A stretch of DNA of 64,000 bases from Sphingobium sp. AS12 (GCF_019097845.1 NZ_JAHRGM010000001.1:372001-436000), one strand, 5' to 3'; counted from the first letter of the stretch, positions 40,774 to 50,119 are shown. Notes: generated by a model not told the origin, from the sequence alone. Translations and numbers: made by a program.

Positions 40774-41649
40774 ATGAACGCCATCACGCGCCTGCCATTT
40801 TTGGCGGACCTGCCGGAGGACGGCGCAGAGCCATTTTCCGTTCCGGAACGGACGCAAGGTGAGCGTCGCCGCTTTCGTACCATCTGGATTTCCGACATCC
40901 ACCTTGGCACCCGTGGCTGCAATGCGGCGATGCTGATCGATTTCCTCGACAATGTGGATAGCGACACCATCTATCTGGTGGGCGACATCATCGATGGCTG
41001 GCGGCTTAAGAAGCGTTTTTACTGGCCGGCCAGCCATAATGACGTGGTGTGGCGGCTGATGAAGCGGGCCAAGCGCGGCACGCGGGTCGTCTATATCCCC
41101 GGCAATCATGACGAAATGTTCCGCCAGTTCACCGGCATGAATTTCGGTGGCGTGGAAATAAGGCGCAAGGCGATCCATACGACTGCCGACGGGCGCAAGC
41201 TGCTGGTGCTGCATGGCGATGAGTTCGACACGATCATGCTGGCGCATCGCTGGCTCGCCTTTGTCGGCGACGCTGCCTACACCACGCTGATGCGGTTGAA
41301 TGTCGTCGTGAACGCGGTGCGGCAGCGTATGGGATTGCCCTATTGGTCGCTCAGCAAAATGGCCAAACACAAGGTCAAGAATGCCGTGTCCTTCATTTCC
41401 CAGTTTGAGGAAGTCGTCGCGCATGAAGCGGGCGCGCGGGGCGTCGATGGCGTGGTGTGCGGCCATATCCATAACGCGGAAATGCGCGAGATTGGCGGCG
41501 TCGCTTACTATAACGATGGCGACTGGGTGGAAGGCTGCACAGCGCTGGTCGAGCATGAGTGCGGACGGATGGAAGTGCTGCATTGGGCCGATGAAATCGC
41601 GGCGCGGACGCAGGCAGAGCAGGGTGAACGGGCGCGGATGGCGGCTTGA
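40774..41649 (+). CDS. UDP-2,3-diacylglucosamine diphosphatase-like metallophosphoesterase
   Basis: A 291-residue calcineurin-like phosphoesterase of the LpxH-related group. All metal motifs are present: WISDIHLGT (about residue 39), LVGDIIDGWR, YIPGNHDEMFR, VLHGDEFD and CGHIHNAEM (about 230). LpxH-type enzymes release lipid X during lipid A synthesis, but this longer branch may act on another lipid-linked diphosphate. It is followed, after a 24-bp inverted repeat, by a glycosyltransferase on the same strand, which supports an envelope-glycolipid role. Confidence 0.87.
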   Translation: MNAITRLPFLADLPEDGAEPFSVPERTQGERRRFRTIWISDIHLGTRGCNAAMLIDFLDNVDSDTIYLVGDIIDGWRLKKRFYWPASHNDVVWRLMKRAKRGTRVVYIPGNHDEMFRQFTGMNFGGVEIRRKAIHTTADGRKLLVLHGDEFDTIMLAHRWLAFVGDAAYTTLMRLNVVVNAVRQRMGLPYWSLSKMAKHKVKNAVSFISQFEEVVAHEAGARGVDGVVCGHIHNAEMREIGGVAYYNDGDWVEGCTALVEHECGRMEVLHWADEIAARTQAEQGERARMAA

Positions 41650-41665
41650 GATAATATGCCGCGTG

Positions 41666-41724
41666 TTCCCGCGCAGGCGGGAACCCAGTCCGGCCGTTGA
41701 ACTGGGTTCCCGCCTGCGCGGGAA
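41666..41724. repeat. Perfect 24-bp inverted repeat
   Basis: The arms 41666-41689 and 41701-41724 are exact reverse complements (outer half TTCCCGCGCAGGCGGGAA, inner half ending CCCAGT) around an 11-base loop. Each arm also contains its own small hairpin (CCCGCGCAGGCGGG). It lies between two co-directional genes. Confidence 0.95.
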
Positions 41725-41745
41725 TACGGTGAGTGAGGTAACCAA

Positions 41746-42774
41746 ATGCGCATTATGATCGTCACCGATGCCTGGACCCCGCAGGTCAATGGCGTGGTGC
41801 GCACGCTCCAGACGATCCGGACGGAGTTGGAGGCGATGGGGCATGATGTTCAGGTGATTTCGCCTGATCTTTATGGCTCCATTCCCTGCCCAACCTATCC
41901 CGAAATAAGGCTGGCCTTGGTGCGGCCTGGCGTTGTGGGGCAGGCGATTGCGGCCTTCCAGCCGGATGCCGTTCATCTGGCGACGGAAGGGCCGCTCTGC
42001 CTGGCCGCGCGGCGCTGGTGTTTGCGGGAGCATGTGCCGTTCACGACGGCCTATCACACCCATTTCCCCGATTATGTGGCGCAGCGCACCGGCCTGCCTG
42101 CGGCCTGGTTCTGGCGCTATATTCGCTGGTTTCACGGGTCTGCGCAGGCGGTGCTGGTATCGACCGGGTCGGTGCGCGCGCAACTCCGCGCCCATGGGCT
42201 GCACAATGTGCTGCCATGGGGCAGGGGGGTGGACCTGAGCGCGTTCACCCCCGACGCGCCGCCGCCCGCGCTGTTTGCCGACCTGCCCCGGCCGATCATG
42301 CTGGCTGTCGGTCGGGTGGCGGTGGAGAAAAATCTGGAGGCGTTCCTGACCACTGATCATCCCGGCACCAAGGTGGTGGTAGGCGATGGCCCCGCCCGCG
42401 CAGCGCTGGAGCGGCGCTACCCACAGGCGCATTTCATGGGGCCATTGTTCGGGGAGGCGCTGGCGGGCGCCTATGCCGGGGCCGATGTGTTCGTATTCCC
42501 CAGCCGCACCGACACATTCGGCTTGGTGATGATCGAGGCGCTGGCCTGCGGCACACCGGTCGCGGCCTATCCCGTCACCGGGCCGGTCGACATTGTGACC
42601 CCGGAAAGCGGCGCGCTGTCGGATGATCTGGGGCAGGCGATTGCCGGGGCGCTGACCTGTGATCGGGCCGCCTGCGCCGCCTATGGCCGCAGCTTCAGCT
42701 GGGAACGCAGCGCGCGCGAGTTCCTGGCGGGGCTGCACACCATTGACCGGTTGGGGCTGGATAGCGCGGCCTGA
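41746..42774 (+). CDS. Glycosyltransferase family 4 (MgtA/PimB-like)
   Basis: A 342-residue GT-B fold glycosyltransferase using a nucleotide sugar. The N-terminal acceptor half starts RIMIVTDAWTPQVNGVVRTL (G-V-V/G phosphate loop) and has AYHTHFPDYV. The donor half has MLAVGRVAVEKNLEAFL and the E-x7-E motif in SRTDTFGLVMIEALACGTPV (about residue 250). Relatives add mannose or glucuronic acid to diacylglycerol or cap LPS. Together with the phosphoesterase upstream it probably makes a membrane glycolipid, a trait of sphingomonads. Confidence 0.9.
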   Translation: MRIMIVTDAWTPQVNGVVRTLQTIRTELEAMGHDVQVISPDLYGSIPCPTYPEIRLALVRPGVVGQAIAAFQPDAVHLATEGPLCLAARRWCLREHVPFTTAYHTHFPDYVAQRTGLPAAWFWRYIRWFHGSAQAVLVSTGSVRAQLRAHGLHNVLPWGRGVDLSAFTPDAPPPALFADLPRPIMLAVGRVAVEKNLEAFLTTDHPGTKVVVGDGPARAALERRYPQAHFMGPLFGEALAGAYAGADVFVFPSRTDTFGLVMIEALACGTPVAAYPVTGPVDIVTPESGALSDDLGQAIAGALTCDRAACAAYGRSFSWERSAREFLAGLHTIDRLGLDSAA

Positions 42775-42823
42775 CGCTTTTCCTTGCTCCAACGGGGATG
42801 ATCGACTATCTCCAGACGGTCGC

Positions 42824-42855
42824 GGCCGCCCTGCTTGGGCGGCCCTTATCGTTTT
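42824..42855 (+). terminator. Hairpin between glycosyltransferase and trcR
   Basis: GGCCGCCC-TGCTT-GGGCGGCC is a perfect 8-bp stem; a T-run (TTTTT) follows 6 bases later. It terminates the glycosyltransferase transcript or attenuates trcR, whose GTG start is about 20 bases on. Confidence 0.75.
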
Positions 42856-42874
42856 TGTGCCGGAGAATGTTCCT

Positions 42875-43573
42875 GTGTCCCAGCCACTCATGCCCCATGC
42901 GACCGCCAGCTGGCTGGTCGACAACAGCGCTCTGAGCTTCGACCAGATCGCGGAATTTTGCGGGCTTCACATCCTGGAAGTGCAGGCGATCGCCGACGAT
43001 ACCGCCAGCACCAAATATACCGGCCGTGACCCGGTGCGCGCCCATGAAATCACCATGGACGAAATCCACAAGGGCGAGCAGAACCCCGACTACAAGCTCA
43101 AGATGCTGAAAGGCCCGGAGCCTGTCCGTCGCACCAAGGGGCCGCGCTACACGCCGGTGTCCAAGCGTCAGGACAAGCCCGATGGCATCGCCTGGATCCT
43201 GCGCAACCACCCCGAAGTGTCGGACGGCGCGATCGGCAAGCTGATCGGCACCACCCGCACCACCATCGCGGCGATCCGCGACCGGACCCATTGGAACATT
43301 TCCAACATCACACCCAAAGACCCGGTGACGCTGGGCCTGTGTTCGCAGCGCGAACTGGACGCTCTGGTGGCCAAGACCGCCAAGAAGCTGGGTATCGAGG
43401 CACCGACCGATTCGCGTCTGGATGGCGACCGTGCGGCGCTGATCGAGGAGTTGCGGCGTGAGCGTGACGACAATGCGCGGCGCGCTGACGAGGCTCTGCG
43501 CAGCGAGGCGGAACTGATTTCCGGCGTCGCCACCATCCTTGATCCGTTCAGCAACAACAAGGGCGCGGTGTGA
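42875..43573 (+). CDS. trcR: Cell-cycle transcriptional regulator TrcR (DUF1013)
   Basis: A 232-residue protein. It shows the DUF1013 pattern: ATASWLVDNSALSFDQIAEF with a helix-turn-helix-like segment, STKYTGRDPVRAHEITMDEI, RTKGPRYTPVSKRQDKPDGI and WILRNHPEVSDGAIGKLIGT, a second HTH. In Caulobacter TrcR binds RNA polymerase and supports cell-cycle genes. A GTG start at 42875 behind GGAGAATG is most likely; ATG 42890 is the alternative. Terminators flank it on both sides, so it is monocistronic. Confidence 0.9.
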   Translation: MSQPLMPHATASWLVDNSALSFDQIAEFCGLHILEVQAIADDTASTKYTGRDPVRAHEITMDEIHKGEQNPDYKLKMLKGPEPVRRTKGPRYTPVSKRQDKPDGIAWILRNHPEVSDGAIGKLIGTTRTTIAAIRDRTHWNISNITPKDPVTLGLCSQRELDALVAKTAKKLGIEAPTDSRLDGDRAALIEELRRERDDNARRADEALRSEAELISGVATILDPFSNNKGAV

Positions 43574-43628
43574 TGCCGTAGCGTCATTCGGCGACCGTCC
43601 GTAAGTCGCCGCAATGCAGCATTTTCAG

Positions 43629-43661
43629 GGGCCGCGCCGGGTAATCGACGCGGCCCTTTTT
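43629..43661 (+). terminator. Rho-independent terminator of trcR
   Basis: GGGCCGCG (43629-43636) pairs with CGCGGCCC (43649-43656), then five T. Confidence 0.88.
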
Positions 43662-43710
43662 GCTGTGGTTGACGCTTGCGTAAAGCAGCTATTCTCCATA
43701 GACTTCACCC

Positions 43711-45417
43711 ATGGAGAATATAGAAAAAATCTGGAGAGAGCGGTACCAGCACCCCACGGTATGGGACCGGACATTCGCGCCCATGTCGATGGGAGAGATG
43801 GTCACCAACAGTGCCATGGCCCACCCCGATGCGCCGATGATCGACTTCATGGGCCGCCGGTTCAGCTATGGGACGATGTTCGGGCAAATCCGCCGCATCG
43901 CCTGCGGCTTGCAGGCGATGGGGGTGAAGAAGGGCGACCGGGTCGGTCTCTATCTGCCCAACACCCCCCATTATGTCGCCGCCTATTATGGCGCGCTGAT
44001 CGCGGGCGCGATCGTCGTCAATTTCTCCCCCCTTTATACCGCCGCCGAACTGGAACATCAGGTCGAGGATAGCGGAACGCAAATCCTGTTCACCCTGTCG
44101 GCCAAGGCGCTGCTGCCAACGGCGCTGCAAGTGCTGGACCATAGCAGCCTGGAGAAGCTGGTCGTCGGATCGGTGGCGGAGATGCTGCCCCCGGTCAAAT
44201 CCGTGCTGTTCCGCCTGTTCAAGGCGAGCGAGTCCGTGCCGCTGCCGGACGATCCGCGCGTGCTGCGCTATGACCGGCTGATCGCCAATGCAGGCGACTG
44301 CACCGTGCCGCCGATCGACCCGGAGCGGGACATCGCCCTGCTGCAATATACCGGCGGCACCACCGGCACGCCGAAGGGCGCGATGCTGACCCACCAGAAT
44401 CTGACCGCCAATGCGCGGCAGGCGCAGGCGATCGACCCGCACGCCAATGAGGAGGACCGCATCATTGCGGTGCTGCCCTTCTTCCATGTGTTCGCCAATA
44501 CCTGCACGCTCAACCGCACCGTGATGAACGGCGGCGAGATGGTGATGCTGCCCCGTTTCGACGCGGCGCAGGTGCTGGCGGCGGTGCAGCGGGTCAAGGC
44601 GACCTCGCTGCCCGGCGTGCCGACCATGTTCCAGGCGCTGCTGGATCATCCCGCGATCCGCAACATCGACTTTTCCTCGCTGCGCGCCTGTATTTCGGGC
44701 GGCGCGCCTTTGCCACTGGAAGTGCGGCAACGGTTCGAGGCGGCGACGGGCGCCAAGCTGATCGAGGGCTATGGCCTTACCGAGACCAGCCCGATCGTCT
44801 GTTCCAACCCCTATGAGGGGCTGAACAAGACCGGGACGGTGGGGCAGCCGGTGCCGGGGACGCGGGTCAAGCTGGTCGATCGCGAAGATCCGACCAAACC
44901 GCCGCCGCCCGGAGAGCCAGGCGAATTGCTGTTCGCCGGGCCGCAGATCATGAAGGGCTATTGGAACCGGCCCGACGCCGACGCCGAAGTATTTATCGGC
45001 GATTTCATCCGTACCGGCGACGTGGGCGAGATAGACGAGGATGGCTATGTCCGCATCGTCGACAGGCTCAAGGACATGATCGCCGTCGGCGGCTTCAAGG
45101 TATTTCCCAGCCAGGTCGAGGCGGTGCTCTACCATCATCCGATGGTCAAGGAAGCGCTGGTGATCGGCATTCCCGACCGTTATCGCGGCGAACAGCCCAA
45201 GGCGTTCGTGACCCTGATCGAGGATGCGCAGATTGACGGCGCTGCTCTGAAAGACTGGCTCAATCCGCAACTGGGCAAGCATGAACGGGTGTGCGAGGTC
45301 GAAGTGCGGCTGAACCTGCCCCGCACGCTGGTCGGCAAGCTGTCGCGCAAGGAACTGGTGGCCGAGGAACGGGCGAAAGCGGCGGCGATGACGGCGGAGG
45401 CTGGAACGGCGGCCTGA
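43711..45417 (+). CDS. fadD: Long-chain fatty acid-CoA ligase
   Basis: A 568-residue ANL-superfamily adenylate-forming enzyme that activates fatty acids with ATP and CoA. Motifs in order: the phosphate loop [18 protein letters not shown] (about residue 213), [13 protein letters not shown], the adenine motif [10 protein letters not shown] (about 352), [15 protein letters not shown] and [20 protein letters not shown] (hinge), with the catalytic Lys in [10 protein letters not shown] near the end. The order and length match FadD; chain-length preference cannot be read. The symbol rests on family resemblance. Confidence 0.92.
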   Translation: MENIEKIWRERYQHPTVWDRTFAPMSMGEMVTNSAMAHPDAPMIDFMGRRFSYGTMFGQIRRIACGLQAMGVKKGDRVGLYLPNTPHYVAAYYGALIAGAIVVNFSPLYTAAELEHQVEDSGTQILFTLSAKALLPTALQVLDHSSLEKLVVGSVAEMLPPVKSVLFRLFKASESVPLPDDPRVLRYDRLIANAGDCTVPPIDPERDIALLQYTGGTTGTPKGAMLTHQNLTANARQAQAIDPHANEEDRIIAVLPFFHVFANTCTLNRTVMNGGEMVMLPRFDAAQVLAAVQRVKATSLPGVPTMFQALLDHPAIRNIDFSSLRACISGGAPLPLEVRQRFEAATGAKLIEGYGLTETSPIVCSNPYEGLNKTGTVGQPVPGTRVKLVDREDPTKPPPPGEPGELLFAGPQIMKGYWNRPDADAEVFIGDFIRTGDVGEIDEDGYVRIVDRLKDMIAVGGFKVFPSQVEAVLYHHPMVKEALVIGIPDRYRGEQPKAFVTLIEDAQIDGAALKDWLNPQLGKHERVCEVEVRLNLPRTLVGKLSRKELVAEERAKAAAMTAEAGTAA

Positions 45418-45458
45418 GCGTTCCTATCTGTGTGGCCAACATGGATAGGAATGGACAG

Positions 45459-45992
45459 ATGGCGCAGGAAATCGCGACACTCGCAGGCGGATGCTTCTGG
45501 TGTACCGAGGCGGTGTATCAAAATCTCAAGGGCGTGAGCGCGGTCGAGAGCGGCTACATCGGCGGGGAAAAGCCCGACCCGACCTATGAACAGGTCTGTT
45601 CCGGCACGACCGGTCATGCCGAGGCGATCCGCATCAGCTTCGATCCTGACATCATCAGCTATGCCGACCTGCTCGACATTTTCTTTGCGACGCATAATCC
45701 CACGACTTTGAACCGGCAGGGCAATGATGTCGGCACTCAATATCGTTCCGCCATCTTCCCCCATTCGCCGGAGCAGGAGGCGGAGGCCAGGGTCGCGATC
45801 GACCGGGCGCAGGCGGACCATGACGATCCGATCGTCACGACAATCGAGCCGGATGGCCCCTGGTATCCGGCGGAGGATTATCATCAGCAATATTGGGACC
45901 GGGTCGGCGACCGCAATCCCTATTGCATGGCGGTGATCCCGCCCAAGCTCGCAAAATTGCGCAAGGGCTTTGCCGACAGGATTGACGGCTGA
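45459..45992 (+). CDS. msrA: Peptide methionine sulfoxide reductase A
   Basis: A 177-residue enzyme that reduces methionine-S-sulfoxide in proteins. The catalytic Cys is in [14 protein letters not shown] (about residue 12), with [20 protein letters not shown] and [14 protein letters not shown] following, all standard. The only C-terminal Cys is in RNPYCMAV, a possible resolving residue. ATG 45459 is used; ATG 45441 would add six residues. The gene starts 42 bases after fadD. Confidence 0.96.
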   Translation: MAQEIATLAGGCFWCTEAVYQNLKGVSAVESGYIGGEKPDPTYEQVCSGTTGHAEAIRISFDPDIISYADLLDIFFATHNPTTLNRQGNDVGTQYRSAIFPHSPEQEAEARVAIDRAQADHDDPIVTTIEPDGPWYPAEDYHQQYWDRVGDRNPYCMAVIPPKLAKLRKGFADRIDG

Positions 45993-46087
45993 TTTTCCGC
46001 GACACGCTTCGCCGTCTTTGGCATCCTGATTAGGCGGCGGTTAAGGTAGCCTGTGCCAGGACGGCGGCGAACCAAGTCGGGGGACTG

Positions 46088-46357
46088 ATGATGAACAAGA
46101 TATTGATGCTGGCCGCGCCGCTGATGCTGCTGGCTCTGCCCGGCTGTATCGCCAAGACGGCGCTGGACATCGCGACGATGCCGGTGCGCGCGGGCGCGCA
46201 GGCGGCGGACTGGGCGACGACCAGTCAGGACGAATCCGATCGCAATTATGGCCGCAAGATGCGCGAGCAGGAAGCGCGCGATGGCAAGGCGCGCAAGAAG
46301 GCGGACAAGGAACGCCGCCGCCAGTGCGAGGATGCGGGCTACGATAATTGCGATTGA
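46088..46357 (+). CDS. Small lipoprotein with charged C-terminal half
   Basis: An 89-residue protein with signal peptide and lipobox (MLLALPGC, Cys about residue 20). The first 30 mature residues are hydrophobic (TALDIATMPVRAGAQAADWA) and the rest is a highly charged helix (RKMREQEARDGKARKKADKE) ending in a Cys-containing tail (CEDAGYDNCD). The lipobox predicts a membrane-anchored periplasmic protein. The family is not recognised by name but similar short lipoproteins occur in sphingomonads. Confidence 0.75.
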   Translation: MMNKILMLAAPLMLLALPGCIAKTALDIATMPVRAGAQAADWATTSQDESDRNYGRKMREQEARDGKARKKADKERRRQCEDAGYDNCD

Positions 46358-46384
46358 GCGCGATGACGTTCCTTTGAATTACTT

Positions 46385-46553
46385 CCGTTCGTGCTGAGTA
46401 GAGACTGAGCTTGTCGAAGGCTCGTATCGAAGCATCGCGCAGAGCGCTTGATCCTTCGATACGCCATTTCGACTTCACCTTTGGTGAAGTTTATCCTGAG
46501 CGACTGCTGCAAGCAGGCAGTCGAAGGGCTCAATGGCTACTCAGGACGAACGG
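46385..46553. repeat. Dispersed palindromic repeat (CCGTTCGTGCTGAGTA family, long copy)
   Basis: It begins CCGTTCGTGCTGAGTAGAG and ends CTACTCAGGACGAACGG like the copy at 4033-4148. It is about 53 bases longer because of an extra internal block (ACTTCACCTTTGGTGAAGT and CGACTGCTGCAAGCAGGCAG). Confidence 0.88.
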
Positions 46554-46574
46554 CTTAGGGTCAGGTAATCACAA

Positions 46575-47534
46575 TCAAGCCGCCGCGCGTTTTAGCCGGT
46601 CGTTGATCGCGGCGCCGATCCCCTCTTCGGGAATAGGCGCAACCGCAATGCGCTGCTGCGCGCTGGCGTCGGCAATATGCAGCGCCGCGAACAGATTGGC
46701 CGCGGCCTCCCGCACATCGGCTTCCGGGCTGAGATTGATGTGGCAGGGCATCAGGCCAAAGCCGATCAGATATTCGTCCCGCTCCGCCCGCATGGCGTCG
46801 AGCCGTACCGGCTTGGACGGCGCATAATGGCTTTCGAGCTGGCCGGGCGCTTCGATGATCTTGCCTCCGTCCATACCAATCATAACCGGCAGGCCAGTCG
46901 CTTCCTCCAGCATCGCCGCCGTCACCGGGCCGGGCCGGAGCAGGCGGACATGGTCATGCTCCGGCGCGGCAATCGTCGATTCCACGCCTTCGCTGGTCGG
47001 CCCTTCATCCAATATCATCCGCACCCGGCCATTCAGGCTGGCCAGCACATGCTCGGCCCGTGTCGGGCTGATCGATCCGCTGCGATTGGCCGATGGCGCG
47101 GCGAGCGGTCGTCCGCTTTCCCGGATCAGCGCGCGCATCGCGGGGTGGGCAGGCAGGCGTAGCGCTACGGTCGGCAGACCCGCCATCACCAGCGGCGACA
47201 GGCCGCTATCGGCCCGCACCGGCAGCACCAAAGTCAACGGTCCCGGCCAGAAGCGGTCGGCCAGTGTATCGGCGACAGCGGAGAAATCCGCCAGCCGCTC
47301 GGCCATCTCCCGGTCTGCGACATGGACGATTAGCGGATTGAAGCTGGGCCGCCCCTTGGCGCTGTAGATGGCGGCGACGGCGTGGCTGTCGGTCGCATCG
47401 GCGGCCAGGCCATAAACGGTTTCGGTGGGCACCGCGACGGGTTCACCGGCACGGATCAGCAAAGCCGCCTCGCGCAGGGATTCCGCGCCATAACGGCAGG
47501 ATCGGGTGGAATAGGCTGGATTGGCGATGGTCAC
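46575..47534 (-). CDS. tsaC: L-threonylcarbamoyladenylate synthase (Sua5/YrdC type)
   Basis: A 319-residue enzyme making threonylcarbamoyl-AMP for the tRNA t6A37 modification. The YrdC domain (about residues 15-200) has VPTETVYGLAADATD, YSAKGRPSFNPLIVHV with the Lys-x-Arg...Ser-x-Asn ligands, LPAHPAMRALI and APSANRSGSISPTRAEH. The extra C-terminal domain (about 215-319) makes it the long Sua5 form rather than the short E. coli TsaC; QLESHYAPSKP is the interdomain linker. Confidence 0.94.
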   Translation of the reverse strand: MTIANPAYSTRSCRYGAESLREAALLIRAGEPVAVPTETVYGLAADATDSHAVAAIYSAKGRPSFNPLIVHVADREMAERLADFSAVADTLADRFWPGPLTLVLPVRADSGLSPLVMAGLPTVALRLPAHPAMRALIRESGRPLAAPSANRSGSISPTRAEHVLASLNGRVRMILDEGPTSEGVESTIAAPEHDHVRLLRPGPVTAAMLEEATGLPVMIGMDGGKIIEAPGQLESHYAPSKPVRLDAMRAERDEYLIGFGLMPCHINLSPEADVREAAANLFAALHIADASAQQRIAVAPIPEEGIGAAINDRLKRAAA

Positions 47535-47657
47535 GGCCCCCGCGATATAGACGGCGCATCGACCCAGTAAAAGGGCATTGCGTCAGTCGCATGACATAGG
47601 CGCATGACAGCAGTGCCCATGCTTGCCGTCGCGCCCGTCGCCGGGTAAGCCCGCGCC

Positions 47658-48473
47658 ATGACCGACGAACTGCTCAACCGCATTGCCCAGGCGCTCGAAC
47701 GGCTCGCGCCGCCGCCTGCGCTGTCCGCCGATCTTGCCGCTTCGCCCGCCTATGTCTGGGATGGTCGCGCGATCCACGCGGTCGAGGCGTTTGCGCCGGT
47801 GGATTATGACCTGCTGACCGGGATCGACGCGCAGAAAGGCGCGCTGCTCGACAATAGCCGTCGTCATGCGGCGGGCCATGCCGCCCATGACGTGCTGCTA
47901 TGGGGCGCGCGCGGGACGGGCAAGTCGGCGGTGGTCGCATCCGTCGTCGGCCAGTTGCAGGGGGAGGGGCAGGACATCGCCTTGCTGCAATGCGCGATCG
48001 ACGAACTGGCGAGCCTGCCCACGCTCTTTTCTTTGCTGCGCGGCACAAGCCGGCCATTCATCCTGTTCCTGGATGATCTCGGTTTTGACGAAGGCGTGGG
48101 CGATGCCCGGTCGCTGCGGTCGCTGTTGCAGGGCGGCACTGCGGCGCGGCCGGCCAATGTGCGCCTCTATGTGACGTCGAATCGTCGTCATATCGTACCG
48201 CGCCATCTGTCGGAGCAGGACGACCCGATCAATCCGCGTGATGTGGTGGATGACCGGATGGCGCTGTCCGACCGCTTTGGCCTGAGCCTTGGCTTCCATG
48301 CGCTCGATCAGGACGCCTATGTCGCGATCGTGCGCGGCTATGCGGCGAAACTGGGGATCAGCTTCGATCCATTGGAAGCGATCCAGTGGGCAACCCAGCG
48401 CGGCAGCCGATCGGGGCGCGTGGCGTGGCAATATGTGGTTGAACTGGCGGGGCGCAACGGGTTGAGCGTCTAA
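47658..48473 (+). CDS. AAA+ ATPase of the DUF815 family
   Basis: A 271-residue protein. The P-loop is LWGARGTGKSAVVASV (about residue 81), Walker B is FILFLDDLGFDEG (about 130), and VRLYVTSNRRHIVPRHLSEQ is the sensor region. DRFGLSLGFHALDQDAYVAI is a DUF815 hallmark near the C-terminus. The family's cellular role is undefined. The start follows a GC-rich spacer without a strong ribosome site. It is divergent from tsaC. Confidence 0.9.
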   Translation: MTDELLNRIAQALERLAPPPALSADLAASPAYVWDGRAIHAVEAFAPVDYDLLTGIDAQKGALLDNSRRHAAGHAAHDVLLWGARGTGKSAVVASVVGQLQGEGQDIALLQCAIDELASLPTLFSLLRGTSRPFILFLDDLGFDEGVGDARSLRSLLQGGTAARPANVRLYVTSNRRHIVPRHLSEQDDPINPRDVVDDRMALSDRFGLSLGFHALDQDAYVAIVRGYAAKLGISFDPLEAIQWATQRGSRSGRVAWQYVVELAGRNGLSV

Positions 48474-48484
48474 CAGGCATAGAT

Positions 48485-48552
48485 CCGTTCGTTTCGAGCG
48501 AAGTCGAGAAACGCCTAGCCGAGGCTTCTCGACTTCGCTCGAAGCGAACGGG
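48485..48552. repeat. Palindromic repeat, CCGTTCGTTTCGAGCG type
   Basis: CCGTTCGTTTCGAGCGAAGT and CTTCGCTCGAAGCGAACGG are near-perfect inverted copies. It belongs to the family of 34959-35047 and lies between two convergent genes. Confidence 0.9.
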
Positions 48553-48560
48553 TTTGGAAA

Positions 48561-49886
48561 TCACGTCCCCTTCGTCACCCGCCACACAACGCCGCCGACA
48601 TCGTCGCTGACCAGCAGCGCACCCTTGGCATCGGCGGTCACGTCCACCGGGCGACCATGGGCATTGCCATCCTTGTCGAGGAAGCCGCTCAGCACATCGA
48701 CCGGCTTCGCCTTGCCCGCCTCGCCATCGCCAAAGCCGACGAACACCACCTTGTATCCCGCCGCTGGCTTGCGGTTCCAGCTGCCGTGCAGGCCGACGAA
48801 CGCGCCGTCGGCATAAGGCGCGCCCAGCGTCACCTTGTCGGCGAAGGTCAGCCCCAGCGGCGCGACATGATTGCCCAGCGCATAGTCGGGCCGCTTGGTA
48901 TATTCGCGGATTTCCGGGCGTTGCGGCTGGACCCGGCGGTCCTCATAGCCGCCCCAATAATTCCACGGCCAGCCATAAAAGCCGCCAAATTCGACCCGCG
49001 CCAGATAGTCTGGCACCAGATCGCTGCCCAGCATGTCGCGTTCATTGACCACGCCCCACAGCGCGCCGCTCTTGGGTTCAAAGGCCAGGCCCACCGGATT
49101 GCGCAGCCCCGACGCCCAGATGCGATAGTCGCCGGTCCGGGGGTTCACCTCCAGCACCGACGCGCGGTTGGCTTCGGTTTCCAGCCCGTTTTCGCCGATA
49201 TTGCTGTTTGACCCGACGCCGACATAAAGCATCCCTTCGGGGCTGACGGTCAGGCTGCGGGTCCAGTGCATGTTGGGCGCCTGCGCGGGCAGGTTCAATA
49301 TTTTGCGCCCCGGCGCGCTGATCTTCGTATCGCCCGGCTTGTAGGGATAGGCCATCAGCGCGTCGGTATTGGCGACGAACAATGTGTTGCCCAGCAGCGC
49401 CATGCCATAGGGCGAGTTCAGCCCGGTCAGGAAGGCGGTTTTCGTCTCCGCCCGCCCGTCGCCATCGGCGTCCCGCAGCAGCGAAATGCGGTTGGGTGAC
49501 GGATCGCCCGCGCCCGCCTTGTTCATCAGATAGTTCATCACCCGGTTGACGATGCCGCCGGTCGGGCGGGGCGGGCTGTTGGTTTCGGCCACCAGCACGT
49601 CGCCATTGGGCAGACGCAGCAAGGAACGCGGATGGGACAGCCCTTCGGCAAAGCGCGCGACAGTAAGCCCCTTGGCCGGCACCGGCTTCTCGCCTGCGGT
49701 CCATGGCTTCACTTCGGCGATATTGACCGTGGGGATCATCTCGCTGCGCGGCCCGGTGAACACCGGTTCGCGTCCCATATCCGCGCCGGGCGGCAATTGC
49801 GCCGTGTCGCCTTGCGCGAAATAGAGGAATGCACCGCCGGCCAAAGTGAGGACGACGAGCGGGAGGGCGATCAGATGCTTGTTCAT
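48561..49886 (-). CDS. PQQ-dependent sugar dehydrogenase-like protein (sorbosone dehydrogenase family)
   Basis: A 441-residue protein with an N-terminal membrane anchor or signal (MNKHLIALPLVVLTLAGGAFL). The rest is a six-bladed beta-propeller of the soluble glucose/sorbosone dehydrogenase type: RFAEGLSHPRSLLRLPNGDV, RISLLRDADGDGRAETKTAF, NMHWTRSLTVSPEGMLYVGV (His likely catalytic), WASGLRNPVGLAFEP and GLHGSWNRKPAAGYKVVFVG. It oxidises sugars in the periplasm using PQQ; pqq synthesis genes are not in the window. DADGDGRAE is a calcium site. Confidence 0.9.
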   Translation of the reverse strand: MNKHLIALPLVVLTLAGGAFLYFAQGDTAQLPPGADMGREPVFTGPRSEMIPTVNIAEVKPWTAGEKPVPAKGLTVARFAEGLSHPRSLLRLPNGDVLVAETNSPPRPTGGIVNRVMNYLMNKAGAGDPSPNRISLLRDADGDGRAETKTAFLTGLNSPYGMALLGNTLFVANTDALMAYPYKPGDTKISAPGRKILNLPAQAPNMHWTRSLTVSPEGMLYVGVGSNSNIGENGLETEANRASVLEVNPRTGDYRIWASGLRNPVGLAFEPKSGALWGVVNERDMLGSDLVPDYLARVEFGGFYGWPWNYWGGYEDRRVQPQRPEIREYTKRPDYALGNHVAPLGLTFADKVTLGAPYADGAFVGLHGSWNRKPAAGYKVVFVGFGDGEAGKAKPVDVLSGFLDKDGNAHGRPVDVTADAKGALLVSDDVGGVVWRVTKGT

Positions 49887-49945
49887 TCCCCTCATCTATG
49901 TCGCGATGCCGCGTCGGGCAAGGCAGATGGGGCTGGCCGCCTCGC

Positions 49946-50119
49946 TTATTTGCGTCGGTCGCGCAGCCACAGCAGCAGCGCGATCACGATGCCCGCGCCC
50001 ACGCCCGCCAGCAGGCCGATACTGGGCTGGCCCATCAGCCCGCCGGTGATCGCCCCCCCCAGGATGAGGAAGGCGATGATCGCGCCCGCGCCAGTCGGGT
50101 CTTTCCTGTCATTGCTCAT
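49946..50119 (-). CDS. Tiny two-helix membrane protein
   Basis: A 57-residue protein from ATG 50119: MSNDRKDPTGAGAIIAFLIL, then a Gly-rich turn (GGAITGGLMGQPSIG), a second helix (LLAGVGAGIVIALLLWL) and a basic tail RDRRK. Two membrane-spanning helices with small residues and a basic end give it a convincing protein character. It lies upstream of the sugar dehydrogenase on the same strand. Unknown function. Confidence 0.65.
   Translation of the reverse strand: MSNDRKDPTGAGAIIAFLILGGAITGGLMGQPSIGLLAGVGAGIVIALLLWLRDRRK

Noticed and set aside
40753..42924. 723-codon leftward open frame opposite the phosphoesterase and glycosyltransferase
   Set aside because: No domain and a biased composition; both plus-strand genes are solid.
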